Shown here piece by piece: positions 1-9,177 of a stretch of DNA of 64,000 nt. The translations under genes were made by a program, and so were the position numbers. Under the pieces are notes generated by a model that was not told the origin of the DNA, did no database searches, and was given only the letters and a program-made list of their open reading frames with translations. This stretch comes from Nitrospirota bacterium (GTDB lineage Bacteria > Nitrospirota_A > Leptospirillia > Leptospirillales > Leptospirillaceae). Position 1 is the first letter of the stretch. The number at the start of each line of letters is the position of its first letter. The stretch spans positions 127,354 to 191,353 of the forward strand of contig JAKCDE010000001.1 in NCBI GenBank assembly GCA_021838585.1, written 5' to 3'.

Positions 1-8
1 AATGGATA

Positions 9-1370
9 TCAGTACCCCTTTTGCTCGAGATAGGCAAGCTGATCCCGGATCCAGCGGGAGCTGAAACCCGCTGAAATGGCAAGTCTGGCCGCATGGGCTT
101 CGCCGATGGGATTGTTGTCAGCCCCCATGGCTATCATCCAATCCGTATAAAGCGTTCTGGAACGGACCCCCATGGCAATATAATCCCGGGCTTTCATTTC
201 TGCCTTTTTCCATTCGCCCTTTTGCAGTTCACGAATGACCATGGCATGGGCCATGAATGGCTTCGGCAGCACTTCTCCGACCTTGTGTTTTAAAATATAG
301 CGGCGATACCAGAGGTCGGCTTCGTCTCCTCGGTCAAGCCCGACAAGACAAGCATAAACCTCCCAGCGAAAAGAAGGCTGTGCCGGAGACGAACCATTTC
401 TTTTGTTAAAAATATGAATGATTTTAAAAGCCTGCGAGAAATCTCCCTTGTCGATAGAATCATCGACGAGTTCTCTCCAGAAAAAGCGGTCTTCGGGGTA
501 TTGGGAGAGACCTTCGAACAGGATATTCCTTTCCCTGTTCAACTCTCCGGCATCCCTCGCATTCCTCGCCATTTCCAGGAACAGGTCAGAAGAGGCGCGT
601 CGGATCCGGATGGCCTCTTCTCCCACCCTTCTGGCCATTTCAGGTTTGCCAGCGCTCATTTCCAGACGGTACAATGTCGAGTAGAATTCGATCGAATGGG
701 GAGGGCTCGACCCGTTTTTAAAGATGGCCTCCCCTTGGCGGAGGGCGAGATCCACTTTTCCTTCGGCCACAAGCTTCCGTATTTTTTTCGCTGCTCCTTC
801 GGGCCCCGCAACATTTTTTCGGCTGGAAAGAGCCTCGACCCGGCGCATCATCCGGGAGACCCCACGTTTGACAAGCTTTTCGTAGGACGGGGCTTGTCCT
901 TTCATGGAAAAGGTGACGGGAACCGTCACCTCCGGAAATAACGGATCGACAGACCATCGGGTGAGGGTCAGGATTTCCTCGGAGCCGCCTTTTGTTACAT
1001 CCTTTTGAATGGTGGCGGCAAGGATGAACTTATAATGAAGCTTGCGTGCCGCATCCGCATAGCAGGGAATGGATCGGCAGACCGATGCAACCTGTTCTCC
1101 CTCCACAGCTCGGAGCTTCGAAGCCAGCCGATGGCCGAAAAGGACCGTCCCCCCCTCTCCCCTGGCATTAAAAAGGTCCCCCAGATAAAGAGAGAGGGAG
1201 GACGGGTCTGAGACAAGGGAGTCCGGGTCTTCCAACGGTGCAAGAAGTCCCTGCTGGGAGCGGAATGGATGAGGGCCACCGGAATGGGCGCATCCGGATA
1301 GGATGGAAAGCGAAGCGAGGACAATCAAAATCAGGGGGCCAAACCCCCGTTTCCTGATGAAATTGTTCAC
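9..1370 (-). CDS. Predicted outer-surface lipoprotein with TPR-like helical repeats
   Basis: 453 aa with a GTG start. The N-terminus is a lipoprotein signal: basic residues, a hydrophobic run and a lipobox ending LSGC, which puts the lipidated Cys at residue 27. Residues about 190-420 are alpha-helical with paired-helix spacing (blocks such as RKLVAEGKVDLALRQGEAIF and AGELNRERNILFEGLSQYPE) that looks like tetratricopeptide or Sel1-type repeats. Such proteins usually scaffold envelope complexes. No catalytic motif is visible and I do not recognise a specific family. No strong Shine-Dalgarno precedes the GTG, and the gene is divergent from the next one with only 27 bases between them, so the true start could lie further in. 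Function unknown. Confidence 0.7.
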   Translation of the reverse strand: MNNFIRKRGFGPLILIVLASLSILSGCAHSGGPHPFRSQQGLLAPLEDPDSLVSDPSSLSLYLGDLFNARGEGGTVLFGHRLASKLRAVEGEQVASVCRSIPCYADAARKLHYKFILAATIQKDVTKGGSEEILTLTRWSVDPLFPEVTVPVTFSMKGQAPSYEKLVKRGVSRMMRRVEALSSRKNVAGPEGAAKKIRKLVAEGKVDLALRQGEAIFKNGSSPPHSIEFYSTLYRLEMSAGKPEMARRVGEEAIRIRRASSDLFLEMARNARDAGELNRERNILFEGLSQYPEDRFFWRELVDDSIDKGDFSQAFKIIHIFNKRNGSSPAQPSFRWEVYACLVGLDRGDEADLWYRRYILKHKVGEVLPKPFMAHAMVIRELQKGEWKKAEMKARDYIAMGVRSRTLYTDWMIAMGADNNPIGEAHAARLAISAGFSSRWIRDQLAYLEQKGY

Positions 1371-1397
1371 GTTAATCTAATAGAAAGGAATGTTCCG

Positions 1398-2021
1398 TTG
1401 AAGCCCAAGATCAATTATACCCTCGTCCTGATCGTTGCGATCCTTGTCATCATTTTTGTATCCATCGGGAACAGGATTGCCACCAGCCTTTTCTATCTCA
1501 AGGGATTCCACCTCGTCGACACAAACTATGCCGTCATTCCTCCCTCGCAAACCATCGACGGAATCACCTTCACCCTTTCTTATATTCCGAAGGGTTCCCC
1601 CTACTACAACTCGCTCCTGAATGCGGAGTTCAACGCCTTTCTTGTCACGGTCAAAAACAACGGATCCGGCTATCTAGATTTTGATCCGATGAACTTTTTC
1701 CTTGAAAGGGGACCGAAACAGGTCGAAAGAGCCCTCAGCGTGGACGAAGCCCAGGACAGTGTGTCAAATGGATTCCTGGGATCGGCCAAGCCGATCCGGA
1801 TAGCCCGCAAACTGATCCGGATGACCTACATTCCCTCAGCCAGGCTTTTCCCGGGATATGAACGAAAAGGAATCCTCTTGTTTCCAAGGTTTGTGCAAAG
1901 CCCGAATTCCTTTGTCGTCAAACTCGCCCACATGAATCTGAATGCGCAGTCTTTTCCAGATATCCGGTTTACCCTGACCCGACCTTCCGCTCATTCCCAG
2001 GGCGGTGAATCAAAGCCTTAA
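1398..2021 (+). CDS. Hypothetical protein with one N-terminal membrane anchor
   Basis: 207 aa from a TTG start. The TTG is preferred because a GAAAGGA Shine-Dalgarno lies about 9 bases upstream, while the only nearby ATG (1390) hits a stop after three codons. Residues about 8-35 form a single hydrophobic helix. The rest is predicted to be beta-rich and extracytoplasmic, with an aromatic and proline-rich look (for example FDPMNFFLERG). Size and architecture resemble the proteins at 11218-11832 and 33917-34483: one anchor plus about 150 residues ending in alternating hydrophobic strands. No known domain is recognised. It converges on clpX with only 19 bases between the stop codons. Confidence 0.65.
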   Translation: MKPKINYTLVLIVAILVIIFVSIGNRIATSLFYLKGFHLVDTNYAVIPPSQTIDGITFTLSYIPKGSPYYNSLLNAEFNAFLVTVKNNGSGYLDFDPMNFFLERGPKQVERALSVDEAQDSVSNGFLGSAKPIRIARKLIRMTYIPSARLFPGYERKGILLFPRFVQSPNSFVVKLAHMNLNAQSFPDIRFTLTRPSAHSQGGESKP

Positions 2022-2040
2022 CCTTATCCGGGGCCTTCGT

Positions 2041-3348
2041 TCAGGCGGACAGGGATCCCCGACTGTCATCCGGTCCCGTCACATCCTTTTTCTTGTCGCC
2101 CCAGATGAGCGTCGGGGCCTCGCGTTCATTGATTGTGGCCTCCGAGATGATGACTTCCGAAAGATTCTGAAGGGAAGGAATCTCATACATCAGATCGAGC
2201 ATGACCTCTTCGAGGATCGCGCGAAGGCCCCGTGCACCCGTTTTCTGGGTAAAGGCCTTGTGAGCGACGGCCTTGAGGGCTCCCTCCGTAAATCTCAGCT
2301 TGACTTTTTCGATGGCAAAAAGTTTTTCAAACTGTTTCACGAGAGCATTCTTTGGCTCGGTCAGAATCTGAAGGAATGCGGACTCATCTAAATCTTCCAA
2401 GATCGCCATCACCGGGAAACGACCGATGAACTCGGGAATGATCCCATATTTCAGAAGATCGTCCGGACGAGCCTCCATCAAAAGCTTTCCTGAGAGGGTC
2501 CGATCCTGAGAGGGTGAGGTTTCGGCCCCGAATCCCATGGTTTTTCTCGCGAGACGTTGGGAAATGATCGAATCGAGCCCGACGAAGGCTCCTCCGCAGA
2601 TAAAGAGGATATTCGTCGTGTCGACCTGAATGAACTCCTGGTGAGGATGCTTTCGTCCCCCCTGGGGAGGAACGTTCGCCACCGTTCCTTCCACAAGCTT
2701 GAGAAGAGCCTGCTGGACCCCTTCACCCGAGACATCTCTCGTGATGGACGGATTCTCGGATTTGCGGCTAATTTTATCGATTTCGTCGATATAAATGATT
2801 CCCCATTCAGCCTTCTCCACATCATAGTCGGCCGACTGAAGCAGCTTCAGGATGATGTTCTCGACATCCTCACCCACATATCCCGCTTCTGTCAGGGTTG
2901 TGGCGTCGGCGATCGCAAACGGCACATCAAGAATGCGGGCCAGGGTCTGGGCGAGAAGAGTCTTCCCTGTCCCCGTCGGCCCCAGCATGATGATGTTGCC
3001 CTTCTGAAGCTCCACATCTTCGGCAATTTTGTTGGCCCGGGCCCGCTTGTAATGGTTGTAGACAGCGACAGAGAGGATCTTTTTGGCCCTGCTTTGACCG
3101 ATGATGTACTGATCGAGGGCTTTCTTGATTTCGGCTGGCTTCATGAGATTGGGGGCGGATGACCTTTCCTGCTCTTCCTCCCAGGACTCAGAAATAATCG
3201 CCGAACACTGCTCGATGCACTCATCGCAAATATAGACACCCGGCCCGGAAATCAGGCGTCGCACATCCTCGCGGCTCTTTCCGCAGAAGGAGCACGCGAC
3301 TCCACTATCCCCGACATTGTTTTTATCCTTGCGATCCTTGCCTGCCAT
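2041..3348 (-). CDS. clpX: ATP-dependent Clp protease ATP-binding subunit ClpX
   Basis: 435 aa, normal length. AAA+ unfoldase that recognises, unfolds and feeds substrates into ClpP. Domain order: an N-terminal C4 zinc-binding domain (CSFCGKS at about 20, CDECIEQC at about 40), Walker A GPTGTGKT at about 122, Walker B with IDEIDKI at about 187, and an MGFG loop near residue 270 matching the (I/L/M)GF tripeptide that docks on ClpP. The C-terminal sensor 2 region contains [11 protein letters not shown]. The ATG is preceded by GAGGATGCT. It is the last gene of tig-clpP-clpX, 28 bases downstream of clpP, so the three are probably cotranscribed. Confidence 0.97.
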   Translation of the reverse strand: MAGKDRKDKNNVGDSGVACSFCGKSREDVRRLISGPGVYICDECIEQCSAIISESWEEEQERSSAPNLMKPAEIKKALDQYIIGQSRAKKILSVAVYNHYKRARANKIAEDVELQKGNIIMLGPTGTGKTLLAQTLARILDVPFAIADATTLTEAGYVGEDVENIILKLLQSADYDVEKAEWGIIYIDEIDKISRKSENPSITRDVSGEGVQQALLKLVEGTVANVPPQGGRKHPHQEFIQVDTTNILFICGGAFVGLDSIISQRLARKTMGFGAETSPSQDRTLSGKLLMEARPDDLLKYGIIPEFIGRFPVMAILEDLDESAFLQILTEPKNALVKQFEKLFAIEKVKLRFTEGALKAVAHKAFTQKTGARGLRAILEEVMLDLMYEIPSLQNLSEVIISEATINEREAPTLIWGDKKKDVTGPDDSRGSLSA

Positions 3349-3376
3349 AGCATCCTCACTGACATAAGATTCTCGA

Positions 3377-3982
3377 TTAGACAGACCCTGCCTTCTGGTC
3401 CGGACGATGGGTGGAGATGACGGAATCGATCAGACCATAGTCCTTCCCTTCCTGCGAAGACATGAAGTAATCACGGTCCGTGTCGACGGCAATCTTCTCA
3501 ATGGGCTGGCCACAATGTTCGGCAAGCATTCTATTGAGATCTGCCTTGAGCTTAAGAATTTCCCTTGCATGAATCTCGATATCTGTGGCCTGACCCTGGA
3601 ACCCCCCCATCGGTTGGTGAATCATGATCCGTGCATTGGGGAGGGCAAATCTCTTCCCCTTCGTCCCGGCCGAGAGAAGGAAGGCCCCCATGCTGGCAGC
3701 CTGACCGATGCAGATGGTCGAGACATCCGGCTTGATGAATTTAATCGTATCATAGATTGCAAGACCGGCCGTAACGATTCCACCCGGAGAATTGATATAG
3801 AGATTGATGTCCTTTGAAGAATCTTCCGATTCGAGAAAGAGCATCTGCGCAATCACCAGATTGGCCACGTTATCATCAATGGCCGTACCGAGAATGATGA
3901 TCCTGTCCTTGAGAAGCCGGGAGTAAATATCATAGGCTCTCTCTCCCCTGTTCGTCTGTTCGACAACCATCGGTATCAGCAT
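3377..3982 (-). CDS. clpP: ATP-dependent Clp protease proteolytic subunit ClpP
   Basis: 201 aa serine peptidase that forms the degradation chamber for ClpX. The catalytic triad is visible: Ser in GQAASMGAF, His in MIHQPMGG, Asp in DTDRDYF. ATG 3982 is chosen over TTG 3991 because GAAGGA lies about 9 bases upstream of the ATG but directly abuts the TTG. The N-terminus [20 protein letters not shown] is the usual short ClpP propeptide and axial-loop region. It lies between tig and clpX, the classic bacterial order. Confidence 0.97.
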   Translation of the reverse strand: MLIPMVVEQTNRGERAYDIYSRLLKDRIIILGTAIDDNVANLVIAQMLFLESEDSSKDINLYINSPGGIVTAGLAIYDTIKFIKPDVSTICIGQAASMGAFLLSAGTKGKRFALPNARIMIHQPMGGFQGQATDIEIHAREILKLKADLNRMLAEHCGQPIEKIAVDTDRDYFMSSQEGKDYGLIDSVISTHRPDQKAGSV

Positions 3983-4048
3983 GAGCGACAATCCTTCTTT
4001 TTATAGGTCGGCAATCCGGATTCAAAACCATTCATGGGCCTAATCATT

Positions 4049-5443
4049 TCAATGCGTGTGATCATGATCGTGGTGATGGTCATGCCCTTCGTGGTCGTGA
4101 TGGGTATGGGACGAATGGTCGTGAGGTTCGGGACGAACTCCGAAATCATTCCAGCCGAGTTTCGAGAGAAGCCCTTCGGGACCAAAAAATTCCTCCCACC
4201 CGGAAAATGTCGACTGCCTGAGAATAATTTCCTCCGTGAGCCTTCGGCGGGCCGAGAGAAAGGCCTGCTCGACAAATTCCCTGCGTCTGACCTCGTCATT
4301 TCCTGGATTCCCGCTCTGGCGAACGAGCGCCAGATATTCCTGTTCAACACGGCCCATGGCCGGCTGAATGTTCATCTTCTTAGAAAGGGCGTCGAGAATG
4401 AACCACCAGAGCGTATCCCGACGGACCTGCTCTTTGTCGATATCGCTCGCGGCCATCCCGGCAGAAACCATGCGCTCAACCTCAAGATCGATCCTGCGCT
4501 CCGGAACGGCGATCGGGTTCCGCGACAGGACCTCAAGCACAAGCTCTTCCAGCTTTTTGGTCAGCAATTCCGAAACCTTGCGTTCAAGAATTCTTTTCTC
4601 GACCAATCCCTCGAGTGATTCCGACGAGGCCTGGTTCTCCTGACCAGAGGACAAGGCCTTGAGAAGCTCCTCAGGAGTCGCCGGCTCAATCCGCTTGAGA
4701 CTCTCGATCTTAATCTGGGCGTCTAGAGTTTCAACCCGACCCTTATCCCCCTTTTTTGCACCTGGAATATTGAACGGAAGTCGCTCAGAGAAGGATTCCC
4801 CGACCTTGCGTCCGATCAGGGATCGGGTCAGAGACTCTGGATGGGAGGGATCTCCCACATTGATTGTCTGCCTGTTCTCGTAAGGAAGTCCCGTGTCCGG
4901 ATGAGTGAAGGAAAAGGAAAACGACACCAGATCCCCCTCCTCGATGGGGGCATCCTCGGGAAGGTCTTTCCGGAACTGCGTCCCAGCACGCTTAGACAAG
5001 GACGCTGTTTCCTCCTGGATCTCGGACTTGGTCACCGTCGGAGCCGATTCGGGAGTCAAAGAGATTCCTTCGCACACAAAATCATCCGGAATGGCAAAGC
5101 ATTCAAGGGTTCCGGAAATGGTAATTCCCGCCTTTTCATGCTCGCCGGAGACAGAGAAAGGTTCTGGATCAAGGAAAACAACCGTTCCCGATTCCTGGTT
5201 GACGAGGGCATCAATCGCCGCCTGACGCAAGGAATCCGTGACCGATTCATGGATCGACGCCAGAAAGGGGGGACGGGATCGAACATAGGAGGCTGGAACA
5301 TGCCCCACCCTGTAACCGGGAACTTTCAACGTCTTGACGGTAGAGCGAATTTCCTTTTCAACCTTCGCCCTCACATCCGCGTCGGAGAAGACGACCCGAA
5401 ATTTACGCTGTGCTCCCTCAAGGGGCTCTATCTGGACATCCAT
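4049..5443 (-). CDS. tig: Trigger factor, ribosome-associated chaperone, with a histidine-rich tail
   Basis: 464 aa, longer than the usual 430 or so. The N-terminal ribosome-binding domain has the signature VPGYRVGHVPASYV at about 41-54. A central FKBP-like peptidyl-prolyl isomerase domain (about 150-250, GDLVSFSFSF) and a helical C-terminal chaperone domain follow. The last 24 residues contain 13 histidines mixed with Asp, Thr and Ser, a plausible nickel/zinc/copper binding or storage tail that most trigger factors lack. First gene of tig-clpP-clpX, 66 bases upstream of clpP. The ATG has an AGGAAGGA element about 10 bases upstream. Confidence 0.93.
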   Translation of the reverse strand: MDVQIEPLEGAQRKFRVVFSDADVRAKVEKEIRSTVKTLKVPGYRVGHVPASYVRSRPPFLASIHESVTDSLRQAAIDALVNQESGTVVFLDPEPFSVSGEHEKAGITISGTLECFAIPDDFVCEGISLTPESAPTVTKSEIQEETASLSKRAGTQFRKDLPEDAPIEEGDLVSFSFSFTHPDTGLPYENRQTINVGDPSHPESLTRSLIGRKVGESFSERLPFNIPGAKKGDKGRVETLDAQIKIESLKRIEPATPEELLKALSSGQENQASSESLEGLVEKRILERKVSELLTKKLEELVLEVLSRNPIAVPERRIDLEVERMVSAGMAASDIDKEQVRRDTLWWFILDALSKKMNIQPAMGRVEQEYLALVRQSGNPGNDEVRRREFVEQAFLSARRRLTEEIILRQSTFSGWEEFFGPEGLLSKLGWNDFGVRPEPHDHSSHTHHDHEGHDHHHDHDHTH

Positions 5444-5755
5444 CAGCAGTTTTTCCTTCCTGAAAAATTATTTAGGATAAAACCATCCACCGAACCCGAC
5501 CCGATAAAATGCAGCCTGTCCGATCCACATTCTTTTTATTGTAATGGATTGGCTTTCCCAAAAAAAGAGTAGTCAGACCTCCCAGATCGCTTAAGCAGAT
5601 GCGTGGGCTCTCCCATCAGGCGGGAGGGGAATGTCCTCTCTGCCATCCTTCATCCCGCGCCTTTCAGCCCGGGCAATCCAGGTTTGTATGCGATAGAATC
5701 AAGCCGCAAGGCGTGGACGGCGAGAAGGTTTTCTCCATGCAAGCTACGCACAATA

Positions 5756-5784
5756 TTGACCTCGCGACTCCAAGTGGATAAAGT
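5756..5784 (+). promoter_or_regulatory. Candidate sigma-70 promoter for hemY, in the 398-base tig/hemY gap
   Basis: TTGACC (5756-5761), a 17-base spacer and TAAAGT (5779-5784) lie 58 bases before the hemY GTG. The rest of the divergent gap 5444-5841 holds the unassigned tig promoter and two overlapping plus-strand frames of 60 and 75 codons without convincing start signals. I see no RNA gene in it. Confidence 0.4.
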
Positions 5785-5841
5785 TATCCCGCCCGAACAA
5801 ATGTCTTTGGTGATCAACGCAAGACCCTGACGGAGAGCCGA

Positions 5842-7236
5842 GTGTCACATATCGATATAGAAACTCTTATCGTAGGAGGTGGAATTGCGGGACTGGCCTG
5901 CGCAGTCCACCTTAAAGAACACGGCCGATCCGTCCGCCTCGTGGAAAGAAATGACCACCTTGGTGGCGTCATTCGGACCCTCTCGGAAGGCGGCTATCGG
6001 ATCGAAACCGGTCCCAACAGCCTATTCCTGCGCCCTGAGGATCCACTTCTCGACTACGTTGTAAAGCTCGGACTGGAAAGAGCGGTTGTACAGGCCGGCC
6101 TGACGGGAAAGAGGCGATTCATCCTCAAGGGAGGGAAACCTGTCCCACTCCCGACCTCGATCCTGGAAGCCATTACGACGCCAGCCTTGTCACTGAAAGG
6201 GAAACTCAGGCTGCTCCAGGAGCCATTCATCCCTCCCTATGAGCCGAACGACCCCGAAGATCCGACCGAAGAAACCGTCGCTCAATTTGTCTCCCGGCGC
6301 TTCGGATCGGACTTTCTCGACTGGATCATCGATCCGTTCGTGAAGGGAGTCTATGCCTCCAGCCCCGAGATTCTTTCCATGGAGGATACCTTTCCACGCC
6401 TGACCGCCCTAGAGGACCGCTACGGATCAATTATTCGAGGAGCCCTGGCGATGCAATGGGGACAGAAGCCCCCCTCCTCCCCCTTGACCCGATCTATTTT
6501 TTCCTTTTCCGAAGGGATGGGACTCCTTCCAAAAGCCCTCGCCAATCGTCTCGGTACCGATGCAGGAACCAATGCCGAGGTCATCGGATGCACCCGTAAC
6601 TCAGAAGGATTCAGGACAGCCCTTCTCTTTGACGAAGAAACATACTACCTTCATTCTCGCCATGTTGTTCTTGCAGGAAGCGCAACCCAGACATCGGAGC
6701 TTCTGCAGGAGATCAGCCCTGAATCCGAAGGTCCATTATCCGAAATCCCCTATGCCCCGATTGCAGTGGTCTCCATGGGATTCTCCAGGAAAAACGTTTC
6801 CCACCCATTGGACGGGTTCGGACTGCTTGTCCCGACGAAGGAGCGGAGAAAGATTCTAGGAATTCTTTTTTCTTCCTCGCTCTTTCCCGGAAGAGCCCCG
6901 GAAGGTCAGGTTCTTCTGACGGTATTCGTAGGAGGAATGCCCAACCCGAAACTGGCCTTTGCCTTTGATGAAGACCTGATCGACATCGTCCAAAAAGAGG
7001 TGGAGACGATCCTTGGGTCGAAGGGACAGCCGGACTTTCTTCGCATTCAACGGTGGGAGGGAGCGATTCCCCAGTACACGCTCGGCCATCGGACCCGCAT
7101 CGAAAGGCTCACGGAAACTCTCCCGGAGGGAATTCATCTGGCGGGATCCTATTTGTCGGGGGTCTCCGTTTCCCAAAGTTTTACATCGGGAATCGAAGCG
7201 GCACGAAAGATTCTCGCCACGCCTCCCCAGCCTTGA
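5842..7236 (+). CDS. hemY: Protoporphyrinogen/coproporphyrinogen oxidase, HemY/HemG type
   Basis: 464 aa FAD-dependent oxidase of late heme synthesis, oxidising the porphyrinogen ring. The N-terminal dinucleotide fold is LIVGGGIAGLACAVHL, followed by the amine-oxidase-family second motif LGGVIRTL and ETGPNSL. The C-terminal FAD-contact segment is about residues 430-460 (HLAGSYLSGVSVSQSFTSG). The GTG start has GGAG six bases upstream. Whether the substrate is protoporphyrinogen IX or coproporphyrinogen III (as in HemY of Gram-positives) cannot be told from sequence reading alone. Convergent with the phosphatase gene downstream. Confidence 0.88.
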   Translation: MSHIDIETLIVGGGIAGLACAVHLKEHGRSVRLVERNDHLGGVIRTLSEGGYRIETGPNSLFLRPEDPLLDYVVKLGLERAVVQAGLTGKRRFILKGGKPVPLPTSILEAITTPALSLKGKLRLLQEPFIPPYEPNDPEDPTEETVAQFVSRRFGSDFLDWIIDPFVKGVYASSPEILSMEDTFPRLTALEDRYGSIIRGALAMQWGQKPPSSPLTRSIFSFSEGMGLLPKALANRLGTDAGTNAEVIGCTRNSEGFRTALLFDEETYYLHSRHVVLAGSATQTSELLQEISPESEGPLSEIPYAPIAVVSMGFSRKNVSHPLDGFGLLVPTKERRKILGILFSSSLFPGRAPEGQVLLTVFVGGMPNPKLAFAFDEDLIDIVQKEVETILGSKGQPDFLRIQRWEGAIPQYTLGHRTRIERLTETLPEGIHLAGSYLSGVSVSQSFTSGIEAARKILATPPQP

Positions 7237-7246
7237 CCCCCTTGCC

Positions 7247-7921
7247 TTACTCGGGGACACCTGACACCCTGTGAAACTGGCCTGTTTCAAGACAAAAGGC
7301 AGACAGAATGCCGGTCCGGTAAGCCCCCGTATCAACCAACGCGATCCCGTCTTTCCAAAATCCGGCTTTACGGACAATGGTATGCCCTGAAACAACAAGT
7401 CTGCCATCCCAGGACGGATAGAGATTGGGGGGGCGAAGCTCCAGACACTCATGGCCTCCCTCTCCCCCGGAAATCCTTGTTTCACAAAGGTCGCGATCGC
7501 CCAGACTTGTTCCGGGGACGGGGGGAAGGCTGCCATGGACGACAATCGCTTTTTCATCCGACCAGACGAGAGGCCATGAGGAAATCCACTCCTCCATGAC
7601 CCTGGACTGTCTTTCCCCAATGTCGGCAAAGCAGGCGAGAGTGGCCTCCCCTCCAAAAGCCGGAGTGGTGTACCAGGAGACCCATTCTCCGGAACGGAAC
7701 CGGAGAAAGGACTCCTCGTGATTTCCCTTGACCGAAAGAAACCACCCCGCCATCGAAGCGTCATGCAGGAAAAGAAGAAGATCGCCCACCCGGGCCCCCC
7801 GGTCGAGCACATCTCCCACTGCAATCAAGCGATCCCGTTCCCTATCGAATGATATCTTGTCGAGGAGTGCGAGAAGCAGGGAGATCTGTCCATGCAGATC
7901 CCCCACGACATACGTTGACAT
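7247..7921 (-). CDS. PPP-family metallophosphatase (protein phosphatase or diadenosine tetraphosphatase-like)
   Basis: 224 aa. The three PPP metal-binding signatures are present: GDLHG (7-11), GDVLDRG (about 37-43) and GNHE (about 67-70), with a later GHT(I) histidine motif. These residues coordinate the di-metal centre in bacterial PrpA/PrpE-like Ser/Thr phosphatases and in ApaH. Substrate cannot be assigned. It follows hpnH by 21 bases on the same strand, so the two are probably cotranscribed. Convergent with hemY (10 bases between stops). Confidence 0.8.
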   Translation of the reverse strand: MSTYVVGDLHGQISLLLALLDKISFDRERDRLIAVGDVLDRGARVGDLLLFLHDASMAGWFLSVKGNHEESFLRFRSGEWVSWYTTPAFGGEATLACFADIGERQSRVMEEWISSWPLVWSDEKAIVVHGSLPPVPGTSLGDRDLCETRISGGEGGHECLELRPPNLYPSWDGRLVVSGHTIVRKAGFWKDGIALVDTGAYRTGILSAFCLETGQFHRVSGVPE

Positions 7922-7942
7922 TCGAACTCTTTCCTTCCGCGT

Positions 7943-8959
7943 TCAGCCGGCGGGAAGGAGACTCGAAATGGAGCGAAGGGTATTTTTTAGCGAGGATGTG
8001 GCGTCTCCGACGGCAGAAGGCTCGAAGCCGCAATGAACCATGCAATCCCGGCATTTTTCATGACCGGACGAGGGCCCATATTGACTCCAATCCGTCTCTT
8101 CTATGAGTTCCTTGTAAGAGGAGGCATACCCCTCATTTAACAAATAGCAGGGACGCTGCCACCCAAGGACGGAATAGTTGGGACTGCCCCATGGGGTACA
8201 GTCATAGTCCCTCTGTCCCTCAAGGAAGTCCAGATAAAATGGGCTGTGATTGAAATTCCACCCCTTGCCGGCACGGTCGGAAAGAATCATTCGGAACAGA
8301 TTCCGGGTCCGGTCCTTTTTGAGAAAATGCTCCTGATCCGGAGCCCAATCGTAGGAATATCCCGGGGAAATCATCATCCCGTTCACCCCCAGCTCCTTCA
8401 CGAAGTCAAAGAACTTCCGGATCTCCCCTGGATCTTCCCCTTCGAACACCGTCGTGTTCGTGGTCACACGGAAACCCCGGCTCGTGGCAGCCTTGATCGC
8501 CCGGACAGCCGTATCGAAAACGCCCTCCCGGCAGACAAGCCGGTCATGGGTTTCCCTCAGTCCATCGAGATGAATGCTGAAGGTCAGGTAGGGAGAAGGG
8601 GAAAACCGGTCCATGTATTTTTCGAGGAGAATCCCGTTGGAACAAAGATAGACGAACTTCTTGCGATCGATCATCCCCTTGACGATTTCGGAGATCTCCG
8701 GATGAATGAGGGGCTCGCCCCCTGCGATCGTGACCACCGGTGCACCACACTCCTCGACGGCATGAAAACACTCCTCGGGAGACAGTCTTTTTCGAAGGAT
8801 TTCCTCGGGATACTGGATTTTTCCACATCCGGCACACTCGAGATTGCACCTGAAGAGGGGCTCGAGCATCAAAACGAGGGGAAACCTTTCTTCTTTTTTC
8901 CATTTTTTCTGCATTACATATGCCCCGACTTTCAGGGCCTGCTGAAGAGGGATCGCCAT
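7943..8959 (-). CDS. hpnH: Adenosyl-hopene transferase HpnH (radical SAM)
   Basis: 338 aa radical SAM enzyme that attaches the 5'-deoxyadenosyl group to the hopanoid precursor, the first step of extended-side-chain hopanoids. The iron-sulfur motif CNLECAGC lies near residue 35, followed by GGEPLIHPE, the SAM-binding GGEP region. The N-terminus [15 protein letters not shown] is the usual HpnH start. ATG 8959 is chosen over ATG 8977 because GAAAGG lies about 10 bases upstream of 8959 and nothing suitable precedes 8977. The C-terminus has further cysteines ([22 protein letters not shown]). Hopanoids fit membrane adaptation to acid. Downstream lies the PPP phosphatase. Confidence 0.92.
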   Translation of the reverse strand: MAIPLQQALKVGAYVMQKKWKKEERFPLVLMLEPLFRCNLECAGCGKIQYPEEILRKRLSPEECFHAVEECGAPVVTIAGGEPLIHPEISEIVKGMIDRKKFVYLCSNGILLEKYMDRFSPSPYLTFSIHLDGLRETHDRLVCREGVFDTAVRAIKAATSRGFRVTTNTTVFEGEDPGEIRKFFDFVKELGVNGMMISPGYSYDWAPDQEHFLKKDRTRNLFRMILSDRAGKGWNFNHSPFYLDFLEGQRDYDCTPWGSPNYSVLGWQRPCYLLNEGYASSYKELIEETDWSQYGPSSGHEKCRDCMVHCGFEPSAVGDATSSLKNTLRSISSLLPAG

Positions 8960-9058
8960 GGGAAAGGTGCCTTTCATTCAGATGGGAGCAAGGCAAAGAA
9001 TCCATATGGTTGCGGACAGAGAGGAATAGAGATGACAAGTTTGCCGCAACATTTTATG

Positions 9059-9088
9059 ATCATAAAGACCCGGTTCAGTTTCTGTCAA
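9059..9088 (-). promoter_or_regulatory. Promoter for hpnH with a palindrome over the -10
   Basis: On the minus strand TTGACA (9083-9088) is separated by 18 bases from TATGAT (9059-9064), giving a leader of about 90 bases before hpnH. A perfect 12-base palindrome, TTATGATCATAA (9054-9065), covers the -10 box and could be a repressor site. The divergent gap 8960-9177 holds nothing else I can identify. Confidence 0.55.
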
Positions 9089-9177
9089 GAAAGTCGGCAT
9101 TCAGACACATGGCCCCCATAACGAAATGGTCAACGAGCCCCCGGACTTCGAACGAAGATCGGCAGAAAGGTGGTGTC

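Noticed and set aside
5599..5830. Two small plus-strand frames before hemY
   Set aside because: They overlap each other, lack start signals, and cover the likely hemY promoter.
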